Below, one piece after another: positions 1 through 8,219 of a stretch of DNA of 51,300 bases. Under the pieces are notes generated by a model. That model was not told the origin of the DNA, ran no database searches, and worked only from the letters and a program-made list of their open reading frames with translations. The stretch is from the NCBI GenBank assembly GCA_016190005.1, contig JACPRK010000069.1, forward strand, positions 1-51,300, given 5' to 3'. Within the stretch, counting starts at the first letter, position 1, and each line of letters opens with the position of its first letter. This stretch comes from Candidatus Wallbacteria bacterium (GTDB lineage Bacteria; Muiribacteriota; UBA6191; JACPRK01). The translations under genes were made by a program, and so were the position numbers.

Positions 1-1629
1 CCCGCCGCCGACGAGGCGCTGCTCTACCTGGGGATGATGTGCTCCGTCGTCGCGGTCCTGGGGCACAACCTCTTTACCTTCGACCTCCACCTCGCCTACA
101 CGGCGTCGCTCTTCTGGTTCCTGATCGCCGTTTCGCAGCGCTACCACGACCGAGGCGACTGGGTCTTCTCCTGGGGCGCCCGGCGATCTACGGAGACCGA
201 GCAGGGCGGCATGCGCTTCCGGCTGGCTCTCGAGGAGACCCCCGAGGGCGCCGTCGCAGCCGTGGCCGAGCATGTGGAGACCGAAACCGTCTCGGGCAGC
301 CCGGTCGACTACCGCCTCGTGCTGCGCGATCCGGAGGGCGACGAGGTGGAGCGCAAGTTCCCCAAGTCCGGGCCGATCTCCCTACGCCGCCCACCCCAGG
401 CAGGCGAGTGGACTGCCCGGATTGTCGGCCCCGAAGGCTCTCCGGTCGAGCTCGATTTCTATTTCGAGCCGCGGAACCCGCTGGCCACGCCGGTCGCCTT
501 CGGCGTTCTCGGCATCGGCGCCTTCCTGGTCCTCAGAGCGATCCTGTCGCAGGGCGTCATGGAGAACTGCTGGAGGGACGCCTTCCTGAAGTTCCGCGGC
601 CACCAGTTCGAGGAGGCCTTCATCGACTTCAAGAAGGCGCTCAAGCAGGACCCCAATCGCGGCGAGGTGCTCTTCGACTATGGCCGCTCGCTGATGGACT
701 CCAACCGCAATGCGCCGGCCATCAAGGTCTTCCTGCGAGCCACCGCCAGCTTCGTCGATCCGGCCAATTACCACAACATCGCGCTCTGCTACTACAAGGA
801 GAACGACCTCGTGAACGCCGAGCGAGCCTACCGATCGGCGCTCGACCTGAACATCATCTACGAGCAGTCGCTGTCGAACCTGGCCTACCTGCTGATGGAC
901 AAGGCCGCCAGAAAGCAGGCCGAGGGGAACAAGGCCGAGGCCGAGGAGTTCAGTAAGGAGGCCGAGGAGCTGCTGATGCGCGGCATCGCGCACTACAGGT
1001 GGAACCCGCAGTTCTCGTCCACGCTGGGGGCGCTCAGAGCCCAGCAGGGCCGGCTCGAGGAGGCCGCCGAGCTCTTCGAGAAGTCGGTCAAGGCCGACCC
1101 GAAGCAGTGCAAGGTCTGGATCAACCTGGGCACGGTCCTCTACAACCTCAAGCGCTATGGGCGCGCTGTCGAGGTGCTGCGGGAAGGCAAACGCAAGTGC
1201 TCCGGCGGCGAGGGGGCCGACCTCTTGCCCGCCAAGTTCACGGCCGTACTCAAGGGGTACTACCACGAGCTCCTGGCCAAGAACCCGACGGACAAGTCGA
1301 TCATCACTAGCTACGGCCGGGACCTGCTCGAGGCCGAGCAGTACACCGAGGCCCAGGAGGTCTTCCGAAAGCTCCTCGACTCGGTGGCGCCGGGGGACCC
1401 GCAAGCCTCCTTCCTGCTGGCGGAGTGCTACCTCAAGCTCGACTATCGGGACAAGGCACGCACAGAGTTCTCCCGGCTCAAGGGAGCCCTGCCGCCCGGA
1501 CACGAGCTGCAGAAGGAGATCGACGCGCGTCTGGAAAAGCTGGGTTCGGAGTCCTCGCCGGTCGAGCTGCCGGCGGTGGCGCCGTCGCCGTCCTTGTTGA
1601 AGCTGCCCCTGGAGCTGACGCCGCGCTGA
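1..1629 (+). CDS. O-antigen ligase-like membrane protein with C-terminal TPR repeats (5' truncated)
   Basis: The frame is open from base 1, so the true start lies upstream of the window. The first 50 or so residues are a hydrophobic stretch containing GHNLFTF, the type of sequence seen at the end of the Wzy/WaaL (O-antigen ligase) membrane domain. A beta-rich segment follows, then another membrane helix near bases 480-545, and then repeated 34-residue helical pairs (TPR) to the end, for example around bases 590-860 and 1010-1180. Proteins of this family join or polymerise surface polysaccharide at the inner membrane, and the TPR tail probably mediates protein contacts. The ligase assignment rests only on the short N-terminal piece; the TPR part is clear. 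A 7-bp stem-loop (1641-1658) separates it from the next gene. Confidence 0.7.
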   Translation, partial: PAADEALLYLGMMCSVVAVLGHNLFTFDLHLAYTASLFWFLIAVSQRYHDRGDWVFSWGARRSTETEQGGMRFRLALEETPEGAVAAVAEHVETETVSGSPVDYRLVLRDPEGDEVERKFPKSGPISLRRPPQAGEWTARIVGPEGSPVELDFYFEPRNPLATPVAFGVLGIGAFLVLRAILSQGVMENCWRDAFLKFRGHQFEEAFIDFKKALKQDPNRGEVLFDYGRSLMDSNRNAPAIKVFLRATASFVDPANYHNIALCYYKENDLVNAERAYRSALDLNIIYEQSLSNLAYLLMDKAARKQAEGNKAEAEEFSKEAEELLMRGIAHYRWNPQFSSTLGALRAQQGRLEEAAELFEKSVKADPKQCKVWINLGTVLYNLKRYGRAVEVLREGKRKCSGGEGADLLPAKFTAVLKGYYHELLAKNPTDKSIITSYGRDLLEAEQYTEAQEVFRKLLDSVAPGDPQASFLLAECYLKLDYRDKARTEFSRLKGALPPGHELQKEIDARLEKLGSESSPVELPAVAPSPSLLKLPLELTPR

Positions 1630-1675
1630 GGCGCCGCGGGCGAGCGGCCGTCCGCTCGGGAAGGGAGTGAACTCG

Positions 1676-2845
1676 ATGACCGATCGGACGCACCTGCCAG
1701 AGCCGCTGCTCCCCGGGCTCAAAGTTGCGATAGTCCACGACTGGCTGACCGGCATGCGCGGCGGGGAGAAGTGTCTCGACGTCTTCTGCGAGCTCTTCCC
1801 GACGGCGGACCTCTACACGCTGGTCGCCATCCCGGAGAACGTCAGCGCGCGCATCCGGGAGCACACGATTCGGACCAGTTTCATCCAGTCGCTCCCATTT
1901 GCGCGCCGCAAGCACCAGATCTGGTTCCCACTCTTCCCGGCCGCCGTCGAGCGGTTCGAGCTCTCGGGATATGACCTGGTGCTGTCGAGCAGCCACTGCG
2001 TCGCCAAGGGCGTCGTCACGCGTCCCCACACGCTCCACATCTGCTACTGCTACACGCCGATGCGCTACGCCTGGGACTTCTACAACCTCTACCTGGAACG
2101 TACGCGGCCCGCCTGGCTGGCCAGACTGCTGCTCCCGTACGCCATCAACTACATGCGCTCTTGGGACGAGGCCAGCGCCGATCGCGTCGACGGCTACGTC
2201 GCCATCTCGCACACGGTACGCCGCAGGATCGCCAAGTACTACCGCCGGGACTCTACGGTGATCTACCCGCCGGTCGACACCGACACGTTCACTCCAGGGG
2301 CGGCTGAAGGGGCCTACTACCTCGTTGTCAGCGCGATGGTGCCCTACAAGCGCGACGACCTCGCCGTGAAGGTGCTCGCCCAGCGCGGCGCCCGGTTCGT
2401 CGTCGTCGGCGATGGCCCCGAGCGGCGCCACCTGGAGGCGCTGGCCGGTGGCCGGGGCGAGTTCCGCGGAAGGCTACCCGGTCCCGAGCTGGTCGACACC
2501 TACCGGCGCGCCAAGGCGCTCATCTACTCGGGCGAGGAGGATTTCGGCATCGTCCCGCTCGAGGCCAACAGCTGCGGGCGCCCCGCGATCGCCTTCAAGG
2601 CCGGCGGCGCGCTCGAAACCCAGGTGGAAGGCCAGACCGCCGTCTTCTTCGCCGAGCAGTCCGAGTCCGCTCTCTCCGCGGCCATCGACCGCTTCGAGCA
2701 GTCCGCATGGAACCCGGCCGCCGTCCGCGAGAACGCCCTGCGCTTCTCCCGCCCTCGCTTTGCCGAGACCATCGCCGCCCACCTGCAGGAGTGCTGGGAG
2801 GAGTTCGAAAGCGGCGGACGGGAGCGTCCGGATGTGAGCGCGTGA
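1676..2845 (+). CDS. GT4-family glycosyltransferase (WbaZ-like)
   Basis: A GT-B fold, retaining glycosyltransferase that would add a sugar from a nucleotide donor to a lipid-linked or growing polysaccharide on the cytoplasmic side. The N-terminus carries VAIVHDWLTGMRGGEK, the usual opening of this subgroup. The C-terminal domain contains VIYPPVDTDTF and the donor-binding E-x7-E motif in EDFGIVPLEANSCGRP. ATG 1676 is preferred over GTG 1667 because AAGGGAG (1661-1667) lies 8 nt before it. Its position 46 bp after the ligase-like gene on the same strand suggests one surface-polysaccharide unit. The exact sugar and acceptor cannot be told. Confidence 0.9.
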   Translation: MTDRTHLPEPLLPGLKVAIVHDWLTGMRGGEKCLDVFCELFPTADLYTLVAIPENVSARIREHTIRTSFIQSLPFARRKHQIWFPLFPAAVERFELSGYDLVLSSSHCVAKGVVTRPHTLHICYCYTPMRYAWDFYNLYLERTRPAWLARLLLPYAINYMRSWDEASADRVDGYVAISHTVRRRIAKYYRRDSTVIYPPVDTDTFTPGAAEGAYYLVVSAMVPYKRDDLAVKVLAQRGARFVVVGDGPERRHLEALAGGRGEFRGRLPGPELVDTYRRAKALIYSGEEDFGIVPLEANSCGRPAIAFKAGGALETQVEGQTAVFFAEQSESALSAAIDRFEQSAWNPAAVRENALRFSRPRFAETIAAHLQECWEEFESGGRERPDVSA

Positions 2846-2855
2846 GGGGGAGGGA

Positions 2856-2890
2856 AGTAGTCAGTAGCCAGTAGTCAGTAGCCAGTAGGG
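2856..2890. repeat. Heptanucleotide tandem repeat array (AGTAGYC type)
   Basis: Five perfect-length 7-nt units follow one another: AGTAGTC, AGTAGCC, AGTAGTC, AGTAGCC, AGTAGGG. The array starts 10 bp after the stop of the glycosyltransferase gene. It lies in the 183-bp space 2846-3028, which otherwise holds only a second heptad array and no gene that I can support. Confidence 0.85.
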
Positions 2891-2970
2891 GCGGTGCGGG
2901 ACAGACTCTGCCGGACCGGGCTACCGCTGAGCCTGAGCCCGCCGACACCTGACCTGGCCCCCAGTTGTCT

Positions 2971-3019
2971 CCTGATCCCTGAAGCCTGATCCCTGAAGCC
3001 TGATCCCCCAAGCCTCCTC
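2971..3019. repeat. Heptanucleotide tandem repeat array (CCTGAWS type)
   Basis: Seven consecutive 7-nt units: CCTGATC, CCTGAAG, CCTGATC, CCTGAAG, CCTGATC, CCCCAAG, CCTCCTC, the last two degenerate. It ends 9 bp before the stop codon of the convergent HEAT-repeat gene. Same unit length as the arrays at 2856, 37047 and 49319, though the unit sequences differ. Confidence 0.85.
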
Positions 3020-3028
3020 CCGGCCCCC

Positions 3029-4021
3029 TTACGGCCTCCTGCCCTTGGCTTCGCGGCGGGTGAAAAGCGTGCCGATCTTCTTCTTACGGCCGATGCTCTC
3101 GAGCGCCTTGCCGGCGCTGTAACGCACCACGTCGTCGTCATCGTCCTGCAGCTTCTTCAGGGGTGCGATCGCGCGGTCGCTGCCGAGCACTGCCAGCGTC
3201 ATGGCGGCCGAGGAGCGCACGAAGCGGTTCGGGTCTTCCAGCGTCGAGACCAAGGCGTCGACGCAGTTCTCATCGCCGTGGACCGCCAGGACCTCGGCGG
3301 TGGCGTACCGCACGGTGCTGTGTGGATCGGAGAGGAGGTCGGGCAGCTTCTGGCCGATGGAGCGATCCCGGAACATCTCGAGGTTCTTGATGGCGTGGTA
3401 ACGGACGCTCACGGGTTCGTCCGTGCTCGCGGCCATCTCCAGAAGCATCTCGATGACCCGCTTCTCGGACTGGGAGCGCAGGTCGTGGGGCGTGTACTTG
3501 TCGAAGACGCGGAAGTTGCTCTTTGCCAGCGCCGGGAGAATGCGCTCCCATGGGGCTTGAGGGGAGGCGGCACGGTCGCGGCCCGCGCCTGCCGAGCCCC
3601 CAGCGGAGGCGTTGTCCATCGAGCGCGAGAGCTCGCGTTCCAGCGCTGCGGTGGCGGCCTCCAGGTACAAAAGGGCGGAGGGATCGCCGATGGCCCCCAG
3701 GCTGTTAGCGGCCTCGGAGGCCAGCAACGGATCGCCAGCGGAGAGCAAGCGCCCCAGTAGGGGGATCGCAGCGGTGGAGCGCCGCTCGCCAAGCGAGTGC
3801 GCGGCCGCCACGCGGACCTCCCGGCTGGGTCCGTTCTCGGCCAGGTGCATCAGCTGCGCCAGGTCGTCGCCGGGCTCGGCCGTGCTGCGCGAGGCCCCCA
3901 GTGCCAGACGAGGCGCGGGCAGCTTGAGGTGGCGCGCAGCGAGCTTCAGGCAGACGTACAGAGTCGCCAGGACGGCAAACGCGCTCGGGAAGATCTCCGG
4001 GTTCATCAGGCTCTCGAGCAT
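3029..4021 (-). CDS. HEAT-repeat protein with N-terminal membrane anchor
   Basis: 330 residues. A hydrophobic segment at about residues 10-27 (IFPSAFAVLATLYVCLKLA) suggests an N-terminal membrane anchor. From about residue 50 to the end there are repeated helical pairs of the HEAT/PBS-lyase type, for example VRVAAAHSLGE, VRYATAEVLAVHGDE, VRSSAAMTLAVLGSD and VRYSAGKALESIG, so the protein is a scaffold with no visible catalytic residues. ATG 4021 is used; a second in-frame ATG at 4006 is possible and neither has a strong ribosome-binding site. It lies 39 bp downstream of the TMTC-like gene on the same strand and is probably co-transcribed with it. Confidence 0.8.
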   Translation of the reverse strand: MLESLMNPEIFPSAFAVLATLYVCLKLAARHLKLPAPRLALGASRSTAEPGDDLAQLMHLAENGPSREVRVAAAHSLGERRSTAAIPLLGRLLSAGDPLLASEAANSLGAIGDPSALLYLEAATAALERELSRSMDNASAGGSAGAGRDRAASPQAPWERILPALAKSNFRVFDKYTPHDLRSQSEKRVIEMLLEMAASTDEPVSVRYHAIKNLEMFRDRSIGQKLPDLLSDPHSTVRYATAEVLAVHGDENCVDALVSTLEDPNRFVRSSAAMTLAVLGSDRAIAPLKKLQDDDDDVVRYSAGKALESIGRKKKIGTLFTRREAKGRRP

Positions 4022-4060
4022 GACGCGACGGCCGAGGTTTGGCCGTGGGAGCCGATGATA

Positions 4061-5242
4061 TCACGGCTTCCGCGGGCTGTCAGCCCTGCTGCCCAGGAGC
4101 CGCAGGAGGAATTCACGCTTTTGACTGTAATAGCGGTTCGGGTAGTACGTGTCGTCCCATCGGCCGGCGGAGTGGGGCTCGAAGAAGGGTGTCTGGAAGT
4201 TGCGCTTCGTCGCGACGATTCCGGCTAGCGACGCCACGCCGAGGCAGAGCAGCGCCGCGCCAAAGAGCGACTTCCGGCGCGGCGCGAGGAAGCCGGCAAA
4301 AAAGACCAGCCAGCAGAAACTCTCGAAGGCGACGATGCGGAGCTGCGGAGTGATGACGCTGGGGAACGAGGCCAGAAGTGCTATCAGGAGCATGTCGAGA
4401 TCGGGCGGGCGATCCGGCCGGCGCCCGATCGAGGCTGCCAGCAGAACCAACCCCAGCAGGTGTAAGGCGGCATGCGGCAGCCCGGTGAAGAAGGGCAGCG
4501 GGACCAACTGTGTCACCATCGGCTCGACCCAGTGCGACGCCGCGTTGGCGGCCCGCACCGCCACCGACAGCTTCGCCAGGTGCGGCGCTTCGTACTGCGT
4601 GTGGTAGTGGGAGTAGTGGTGGAGCTGGATGGCCAGGTGCGCCGCCATCAGGAGCACGAAGCCGACTGCAAGCCTTCTCTGGCCGCTTCGCCAGAACCGG
4701 AGGGCAAACGCGGCCGGCACGAGCATCACCGTCTCCTTGGACATCAGCCCGAGCGCCATCAGCGGTAGGCTCCGCCACGGCCGAATCCCGTCGGCGCTGG
4801 CAAGGGCGGCGAAGGTGAAGACGAACATCAGGAGGTCGTTTCGTTGACTGATCCAGACCACGGGGAAAGCGGTCCATGGCAGCAAGGTCCAGCCGGCGGC
4901 GGCGAACAGCGCCGCTCTGTCCGACCCGGTGCGCCGCAAAGCCAGCTCGTGCGCCAGCGTCACGGCCAGCGCGAAGAGTCCGAGGTTGAAGAGGTGGTCA
5001 ACCAGCGGCGACTGGACCAAGGAGTTCGTCAGCGCGAACGACAGATACCAGACGGGCCGGAAGAGGAGCGAATTCAGCGAACGGTCGATCGCCTCGCGCC
5101 AGGTGACATGGATGAGGCCGAAGTCGTCATTGACGTAGCCGTAGCCTGCCGCGTCGCCGTAGACGAGCGCCACGAGGAGGAGCAAGAAGGCGCGCGCCCG
5201 CCAGCTCGGGTTGCACCTCTCGGGGGTCGTGTTCGTCTGCAT
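4061..5242 (-). CDS. Polytopic membrane protein, TMTC/GT-C glycosyltransferase-like
   Basis: 393 residues with about ten hydrophobic segments. The first periplasmic loop has YVNDDFG (about residues 34-40), followed by FRPVWYLSFAL, HLFNLGLFAL and, later, VWISQRNDLLM. This pattern (D-D in loop 1, RP, HLxNLxL, W-I-S-x-R-x-D-L-L) is that of the TMTC/GT-C membrane mannosyltransferase-like superfamily, which use lipid-phosphate sugars outside the membrane. The usual C-terminal TPR domain is absent. A surface-glycan role fits the neighbouring polysaccharide genes. Function by resemblance only. Confidence 0.65.
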   Translation of the reverse strand: MQTNTTPERCNPSWRARAFLLLLVALVYGDAAGYGYVNDDFGLIHVTWREAIDRSLNSLLFRPVWYLSFALTNSLVQSPLVDHLFNLGLFALAVTLAHELALRRTGSDRAALFAAAGWTLLPWTAFPVVWISQRNDLLMFVFTFAALASADGIRPWRSLPLMALGLMSKETVMLVPAAFALRFWRSGQRRLAVGFVLLMAAHLAIQLHHYSHYHTQYEAPHLAKLSVAVRAANAASHWVEPMVTQLVPLPFFTGLPHAALHLLGLVLLAASIGRRPDRPPDLDMLLIALLASFPSVITPQLRIVAFESFCWLVFFAGFLAPRRKSLFGAALLCLGVASLAGIVATKRNFQTPFFEPHSAGRWDDTYYPNRYYSQKREFLLRLLGSRADSPRKP

Positions 5243-5346
5243 GGTGAGGGCCTCGGGCCCGGGGCGTGCCGCGGCTGGATCCGCGCCCGCCGGCGAGCCC
5301 CGAGTCCGGCTTCGAGCCTACCAGTCACAGGCCTTCGTTTCCCCTT

Positions 5347-5375
5347 TTGCAATTTCGTCAACCCCGTGTTAACAT
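5347..5375 (+). promoter_or_regulatory. Candidate sigma-70 promoter of the tRNA genes
   Basis: A -35-like TTGCAA (5347-5352), a 17-bp spacer and a -10-like TAACAT (5370-5375) lie just upstream of tRNA-Lys, whose first base is 5387. Spacing and position are right for transcription of tRNA-Lys and then tRNA-Thr; the hexamers are imperfect. Confidence 0.5.
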
Positions 5376-5386
5376 CGCCCGCGCGT

Positions 5387-5460
5387 GAGCCGTTAGCTCA
5401 ACCGGTTAGAGCATCTGCCTTTTAAGCAGAGGGTCGCTGGTTCGACTCCAGCACGGCTCA
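5387..5460 (+). tRNA. tRNA-Lys (anticodon UUU)
   Basis: A complete cloverleaf. The acceptor stem is GAGCCGT (5387-5393) paired with ACGGCTC (5453-5459), with U8/A9 before the D arm GCTC. The anticodon loop CTTTTAA gives anticodon UUU, and the T arm is GCTGG-TTCGACT-CCAGC. CCA is not encoded (the discriminator A is followed by CAGG). It lies 51 bp upstream of tRNA-Thr. Confidence 0.97.
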
Positions 5461-5511
5461 CAGGCAAGTTGAAGTGCCGCCAGCAGGACCCGTCCCCTGG
5501 CGTGAGATCGA

Positions 5512-5586
5512 GCCGGCGTAGCTCAGTGGTAGAGCAGCTGATTCGTAATCAGCAGGTCGTCAGTTCAATCCTGACCGCCGGCTCCA
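5512..5586 (+). tRNA. tRNA-Thr (anticodon CGU), island attachment target
   Basis: A complete cloverleaf. The acceptor stem GCCGGCG (5512-5518) pairs with CGCCGGC (5576-5582). The anticodon stem GCTGA/TCAGC encloses loop TTCGTAA, giving anticodon CGU, which reads ACG (Thr). The 3' CCA is encoded (5584-5586). Everything from base 5539 onward is repeated exactly at 16101-16149, so the island to the right was inserted here and rebuilt an intact tRNA gene. Confidence 0.97.
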
Positions 5587-5587
5587 G
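5539..5587. repeat. attL: 49-bp direct repeat inside tRNA-Thr
   Basis: Identical over 49 bases to 16101-16149. It covers the anticodon loop, variable region, T arm, acceptor 3' strand, CCA and one base beyond. This is the expected attachment core for a tRNA-targeting tyrosine integrase. Confidence 0.95.
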
Positions 5588-5603
5588 GTTCCAGACAGCA
5601 TTC

Positions 5604-6740
5604 TCATCGCTTCCTCGGAGTGCGTTTGTCCGAGGCTAGGGGTGCCACAGGGGTGCAGTCGGATGCATTCACGACTCGCAGAGGACGAACTGGCGCCTCG
5701 CCGAACGCCGCGCCGGCGATCTGACGGACGTTTGCCAGGTAGCTTGGGGCCAGGTGCGAGTATCCCATCGTGGTCTTGATGTCCGAGTGGCCCATCACGG
5801 CCTGCACCTCAGGCAACGGGGCGCCGGCGGCCAGGAGCTGACTGGCGTAGGTATGACGCGCGTCGTAGAGGTCGAACTCAGTGCGGGTCAGCCGCCGGAT
5901 GCGAAGAACCCGCTTGGTGAATGACTTGACCGGCCCCCCGCGGCGGCCAGGCTGGCAGCTTCGGAAGACCGGCCCCTCGGTGCGACCCTGTGCCGCCAGC
6001 CATTCCCGCAGACGGACCAGAAGCGGTATCGTTCGCGGCTTGTGTGACTTCGGCGAAAAAAGCCGGGTGTTCGGCACGTCGATCGCCTCGCGTGACCAGT
6101 CGATCCACTCGAAGCGGAACGCGGCCAACTCGCGCGGTCTCAGGCCCGTCGAGAAGGCGGCCAGAACAAGCCCATGGTCCTCAGTCGCCGGGTCGAGCTT
6201 CGACAGCATCGCCTCCATCTCGGCGGGAGAATAGAAGCGCCTCTCCACGATTTTCGGCTCGTGTTGGTGGCGGATGCGGGCCGCCGGGTTCGCCGGTAAG
6301 TAGCCACGCTCCACGCCGAAGAACAGGACCGCTCGCAGGATGTCCATGTCGTGATTGACTTGCGACGGGTGTGCCGTGGCTTGTAGTCGCTCGGTGCGCC
6401 AGGCGAGAACGTCGGCCCGGGTGACAGCGACGGCCCGCAAGCCTCCGAACGCGGGCATCAGCGAGGCAGCGACCCTGCCGCGGTAGCCGATGTACGTGGC
6501 GTGCGCCAAGTGGGCTTTCGCTTGGTCCAGGAACAGGTTGGCCAGGTCGCCGAAGAGCAGTGGCGGGGTTCGCTTGTCGTGGATGCGAAGCTCGCCGCGC
6601 AGCAAGTCGGCGCTCTGCGCCTTGAACCACGCTTCGGCCTCGCGGCGAGCTTTGAACGCGCGGCGGGCCACGCGCTTGTGGTTCGCGAAGATGTCGGCGA
6701 GATAACCGTCCTGGCCGTCCTTGCGCTTGTAGACTCCCAT
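5604..6740 (-). CDS. int: Tyrosine recombinase (island integrase)
   Basis: 378 residues. Residues 1-60 form an AP2-like arm-binding segment (MGVYKRKDGQDGYLAD), residues 65-150 the core-binding SAM-like domain, and 170-340 the catalytic domain. Catalytic residues seen: R201 (STGLRPREL), probable K234, R295-H296 (YDARHTYAS), H318 (GHSD) and the nucleophile Y327 (TTMGYSHL). The first position of the HxxR box is Tyr292 instead of His, a substitution seen in some family members. It would integrate and, with the upstream excisionase-like protein, excise the island at tRNA-Thr. GGAG lies 6 nt before ATG 6740. The last codons overlap a candidate pair of arm-type sites. Confidence 0.95.
   Translation of the reverse strand: MGVYKRKDGQDGYLADIFANHKRVARRAFKARREAEAWFKAQSADLLRGELRIHDKRTPPLLFGDLANLFLDQAKAHLAHATYIGYRGRVAASLMPAFGGLRAVAVTRADVLAWRTERLQATAHPSQVNHDMDILRAVLFFGVERGYLPANPAARIRHQHEPKIVERRFYSPAEMEAMLSKLDPATEDHGLVLAAFSTGLRPRELAAFRFEWIDWSREAIDVPNTRLFSPKSHKPRTIPLLVRLREWLAAQGRTEGPVFRSCQPGRRGGPVKSFTKRVLRIRRLTRTEFDLYDARHTYASQLLAAGAPLPEVQAVMGHSDIKTTMGYSHLAPSYLANVRQIAGAAFGEAPVRPLRVVNASDCTPVAPLASDKRTPRKR
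5638..5657 (+). other. Candidate integrase arm-type sites, left end
   Basis: AGGGGTGC (5638-5645) and AGGGGTGCA (5649-5657) form a direct repeat with an 11-bp period, 51 bp inside the left core. The same pair with the same period and orientation occurs at 15974-15993 near the right core. They lie within the 3' end of the integrase gene. Function inferred only. Confidence 0.45.
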
Positions 6741-6751
6741 GGTAGCTCCGA

Positions 6752-7072
6752 CTATAGCCCGTGCCGGTGCGGGTCGCCAGCGGGCACACTGGCCAGCGCA
6801 CGGGAGCGGGAGGCGCGCCGGGCGCGCAGATCGATGGCAGCAGCACCCCGCGGCGGTAGGGCGTGCCGGCGAATGTGGGCCTCGATTTCCTGGCGGTCGA
6901 GAAGAAGGCCCAGGCCAGGCGGGCGGTAGCGCGTGATGTGGCGCGCCAGCTCGTAGACCTTCGTTCGCGCCCAGCCGTACTCACGCATCACGTCGGCGAC
7001 GGAGAGCCAGCGGCGGGCATCTCGTCCCGGGCGTGGCGTCGCGGCTTCGGTATATGCGGGACGGTCGGGCAT
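6752..7072 (-). CDS. Excisionase-like helix-turn-helix protein
   Basis: 106 residues. Residues 20-70 contain RWLSVADVMREYGWARTKVY followed by a short strand and LLLDRQEIEAHI, the winged-helix arrangement of AlpA/excisionase (HTH_17) proteins, which bend DNA at att sites and tip the integrase towards excision. It is encoded immediately upstream of the integrase (11-bp gap, same strand), the usual place for xis. The basic C-terminal tail (residues 80-106) is less typical. It could also act as the repressor or activator of the element. Confidence 0.7.
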   Translation of the reverse strand: MPDRPAYTEAATPRPGRDARRWLSVADVMREYGWARTKVYELARHITRYRPPGLGLLLDRQEIEAHIRRHALPPRGAAAIDLRARRASRSRALASVPAGDPHRHGL

Positions 7073-7076
7073 TGGT

Positions 7077-7469
7077 TCAGTTCAAGCGCAGTCGGACGGC
7101 GCTCCCACAGTGGGCGCAGACTTCGCGGGCGTGCCTGTCGAGGCCGGCCAGCCGGGGCGAGTGGCCGCGGCACGGCCACTCGCCACGCTCGCAGAGGCGC
7201 GCAGTCAGCTCGTCGCGGAGGGCGCGCCGGCCGCTCACGGCGGGCCGCTCGCCGAGGCGGCGCCAGAGGTCGGGGGTGATGTCACGCTCGCGCCAGTCGG
7301 CGCCGGGCGCCACTCGGGCGCAAGGGCAGAACTCCAGGACCGCCAGATCGTAGGAGAGAGCGCCGGCACGACGGATGATGCCGTGGGCGCCGGCCGGAGC
7401 TTGCTCGACTTCGCCTAGGCCGCGGAAGCGGATCGGGCGCAGCCACCAGGCGCAACGAAGGCGAGTCAT
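7077..7469 (-). CDS. Small cysteine-rich island protein
   Basis: 130 residues with Cys pairs at EFCPCAR, a lone Cys-x6-Cys stretch (LCERGEWPC) and a C-terminal VCAHCGSAV knuckle, suggesting a zinc-binding fold. I do not recognise a family. Its start overlaps the stop of the upstream 222-residue gene (ATGA), and its stop lies 4 bp before the excisionase-like gene, so it is part of the same translationally coupled minus-strand operon. A DNA- or RNA-binding accessory role is a guess from the knuckle and context. Confidence 0.55.
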   Translation of the reverse strand: MTRLRCAWWLRPIRFRGLGEVEQAPAGAHGIIRRAGALSYDLAVLEFCPCARVAPGADWRERDITPDLWRRLGERPAVSGRRALRDELTARLCERGEWPCRGHSPRLAGLDRHAREVCAHCGSAVRLRLN

Positions 7470-8134
7470 TCAAGCACCTCCCGAACCGGCGCGGTCGCGT
7501 GTGGCTTACAAGGCTGGCCGGCCGCGCTCCTCCTGTCCGTCAGCAGCCGGCCAGGTGCCCGGTTCGCGTCCGGGTCGTAGCGGCGCAACACGTCAGCCGG
7601 GGCGCCCAGCTCGGCGAGGGTCGCGGCGATTGACTGGCCTCCGGGCAGCCACCAATGGAACTGGGCCGGGGCGCCGAAGGGGATGCAGAGGTCGCCGACA
7701 GGGGCCAGATAGGGCAGTGGGGCGGGGAACTCGGCGGCCGGCGCTGATGCGGGCGCTCGGTGGGCCTCGGGGGCGAAGGGCGGAGGGGCGGAGGCAGGCG
7801 GGCGCTGAAAGGCGGTTTCGTCGGCGGTTGGCGGATGCGGTGACGCTGGCGGGTCGATCGGCTCCGGGCGCGCGAGGGCCGTTCGGCTGAAGGTGGCTGA
7901 AGGTGTGCCTTCAGGCTGAGAAGCCTTATCAGCAAAGGGTTGTGGGGGTCGACTGAAGGCTGAAGGCGTTTCAAGGACTCTTACATGAGCGAAACAGCGC
8001 GCTCGTATCAGCGCCACTCGGTCGATCGATGGTGCCGCACTCTCGCATGTAGTCAACTTTTCGAGGGGGTCTCCTTCATCAGTCGTGAAGTCGCTTTCTG
8101 TGACTGGCGTTTGTGCCTGAAGGCAGGGCGTCAT
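7466..8134 (-). CDS. Proline-rich island protein, conserved C-terminal domain
   Basis: 222 residues. The first 120 or so residues are low-complexity and rich in Pro, Ala and Ser. The conserved-looking part is residues 140-190, with LCIPFGAPAQFHWWLPGGQS and TLAELGAPADVLRRYDP, a type of short domain I associate with phage and island accessory proteins of unknown function. ATG 8134 is preceded by GAAGG (4-nt gap), which is itself part of one of the CTGAAGG repeats, so binding of a factor to those repeats could block translation or transcription. The N-terminal part is uncertain, because the repeats at 7884-7966 fall inside it. The C-terminal half is the more secure. Confidence 0.5.
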   Translation of the reverse strand: MTPCLQAQTPVTESDFTTDEGDPLEKLTTCESAAPSIDRVALIRARCFAHVRVLETPSAFSRPPQPFADKASQPEGTPSATFSRTALARPEPIDPPASPHPPTADETAFQRPPASAPPPFAPEAHRAPASAPAAEFPAPLPYLAPVGDLCIPFGAPAQFHWWLPGGQSIAATLAELGAPADVLRRYDPDANRAPGRLLTDRRSAAGQPCKPHATAPVREVLE

Positions 8135-8157
8135 TTGCCTTCAGCCACCTTCAGCCG
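7884..8157. repeat. Iteron-like cluster of CTGAAGG repeats with a 20-bp exact inverted repeat
   Basis: Eight copies of the 7-mer CTGAAGG occur in 274 bp: forward at 7887, 7897, 7953, 7960 and 8117; inverted at 7908, 8138 and 8148. Neighbouring copies are spaced 10-11 bp apart (7887/7897/7908 and 8138/8148), about one helical turn. The outer pairs form an exact 20-bp inverted repeat, 7884-7903 against 8138-8157. The cluster lies directly downstream of the primase-helicase gene, a common place for a satellite or plasmid origin. Confidence 0.6.
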
Positions 8158-8219
8158 GCGGTCTTCCCACGGCTCCGCCGGCTTGCTCGCGAGGATGAAC
8201 GAACAGACAAGAATACGCA

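Noticed and set aside
2856-3019. Short CRISPR array
   Set aside because: Units are only 7 nt with no spacers and no cas genes.
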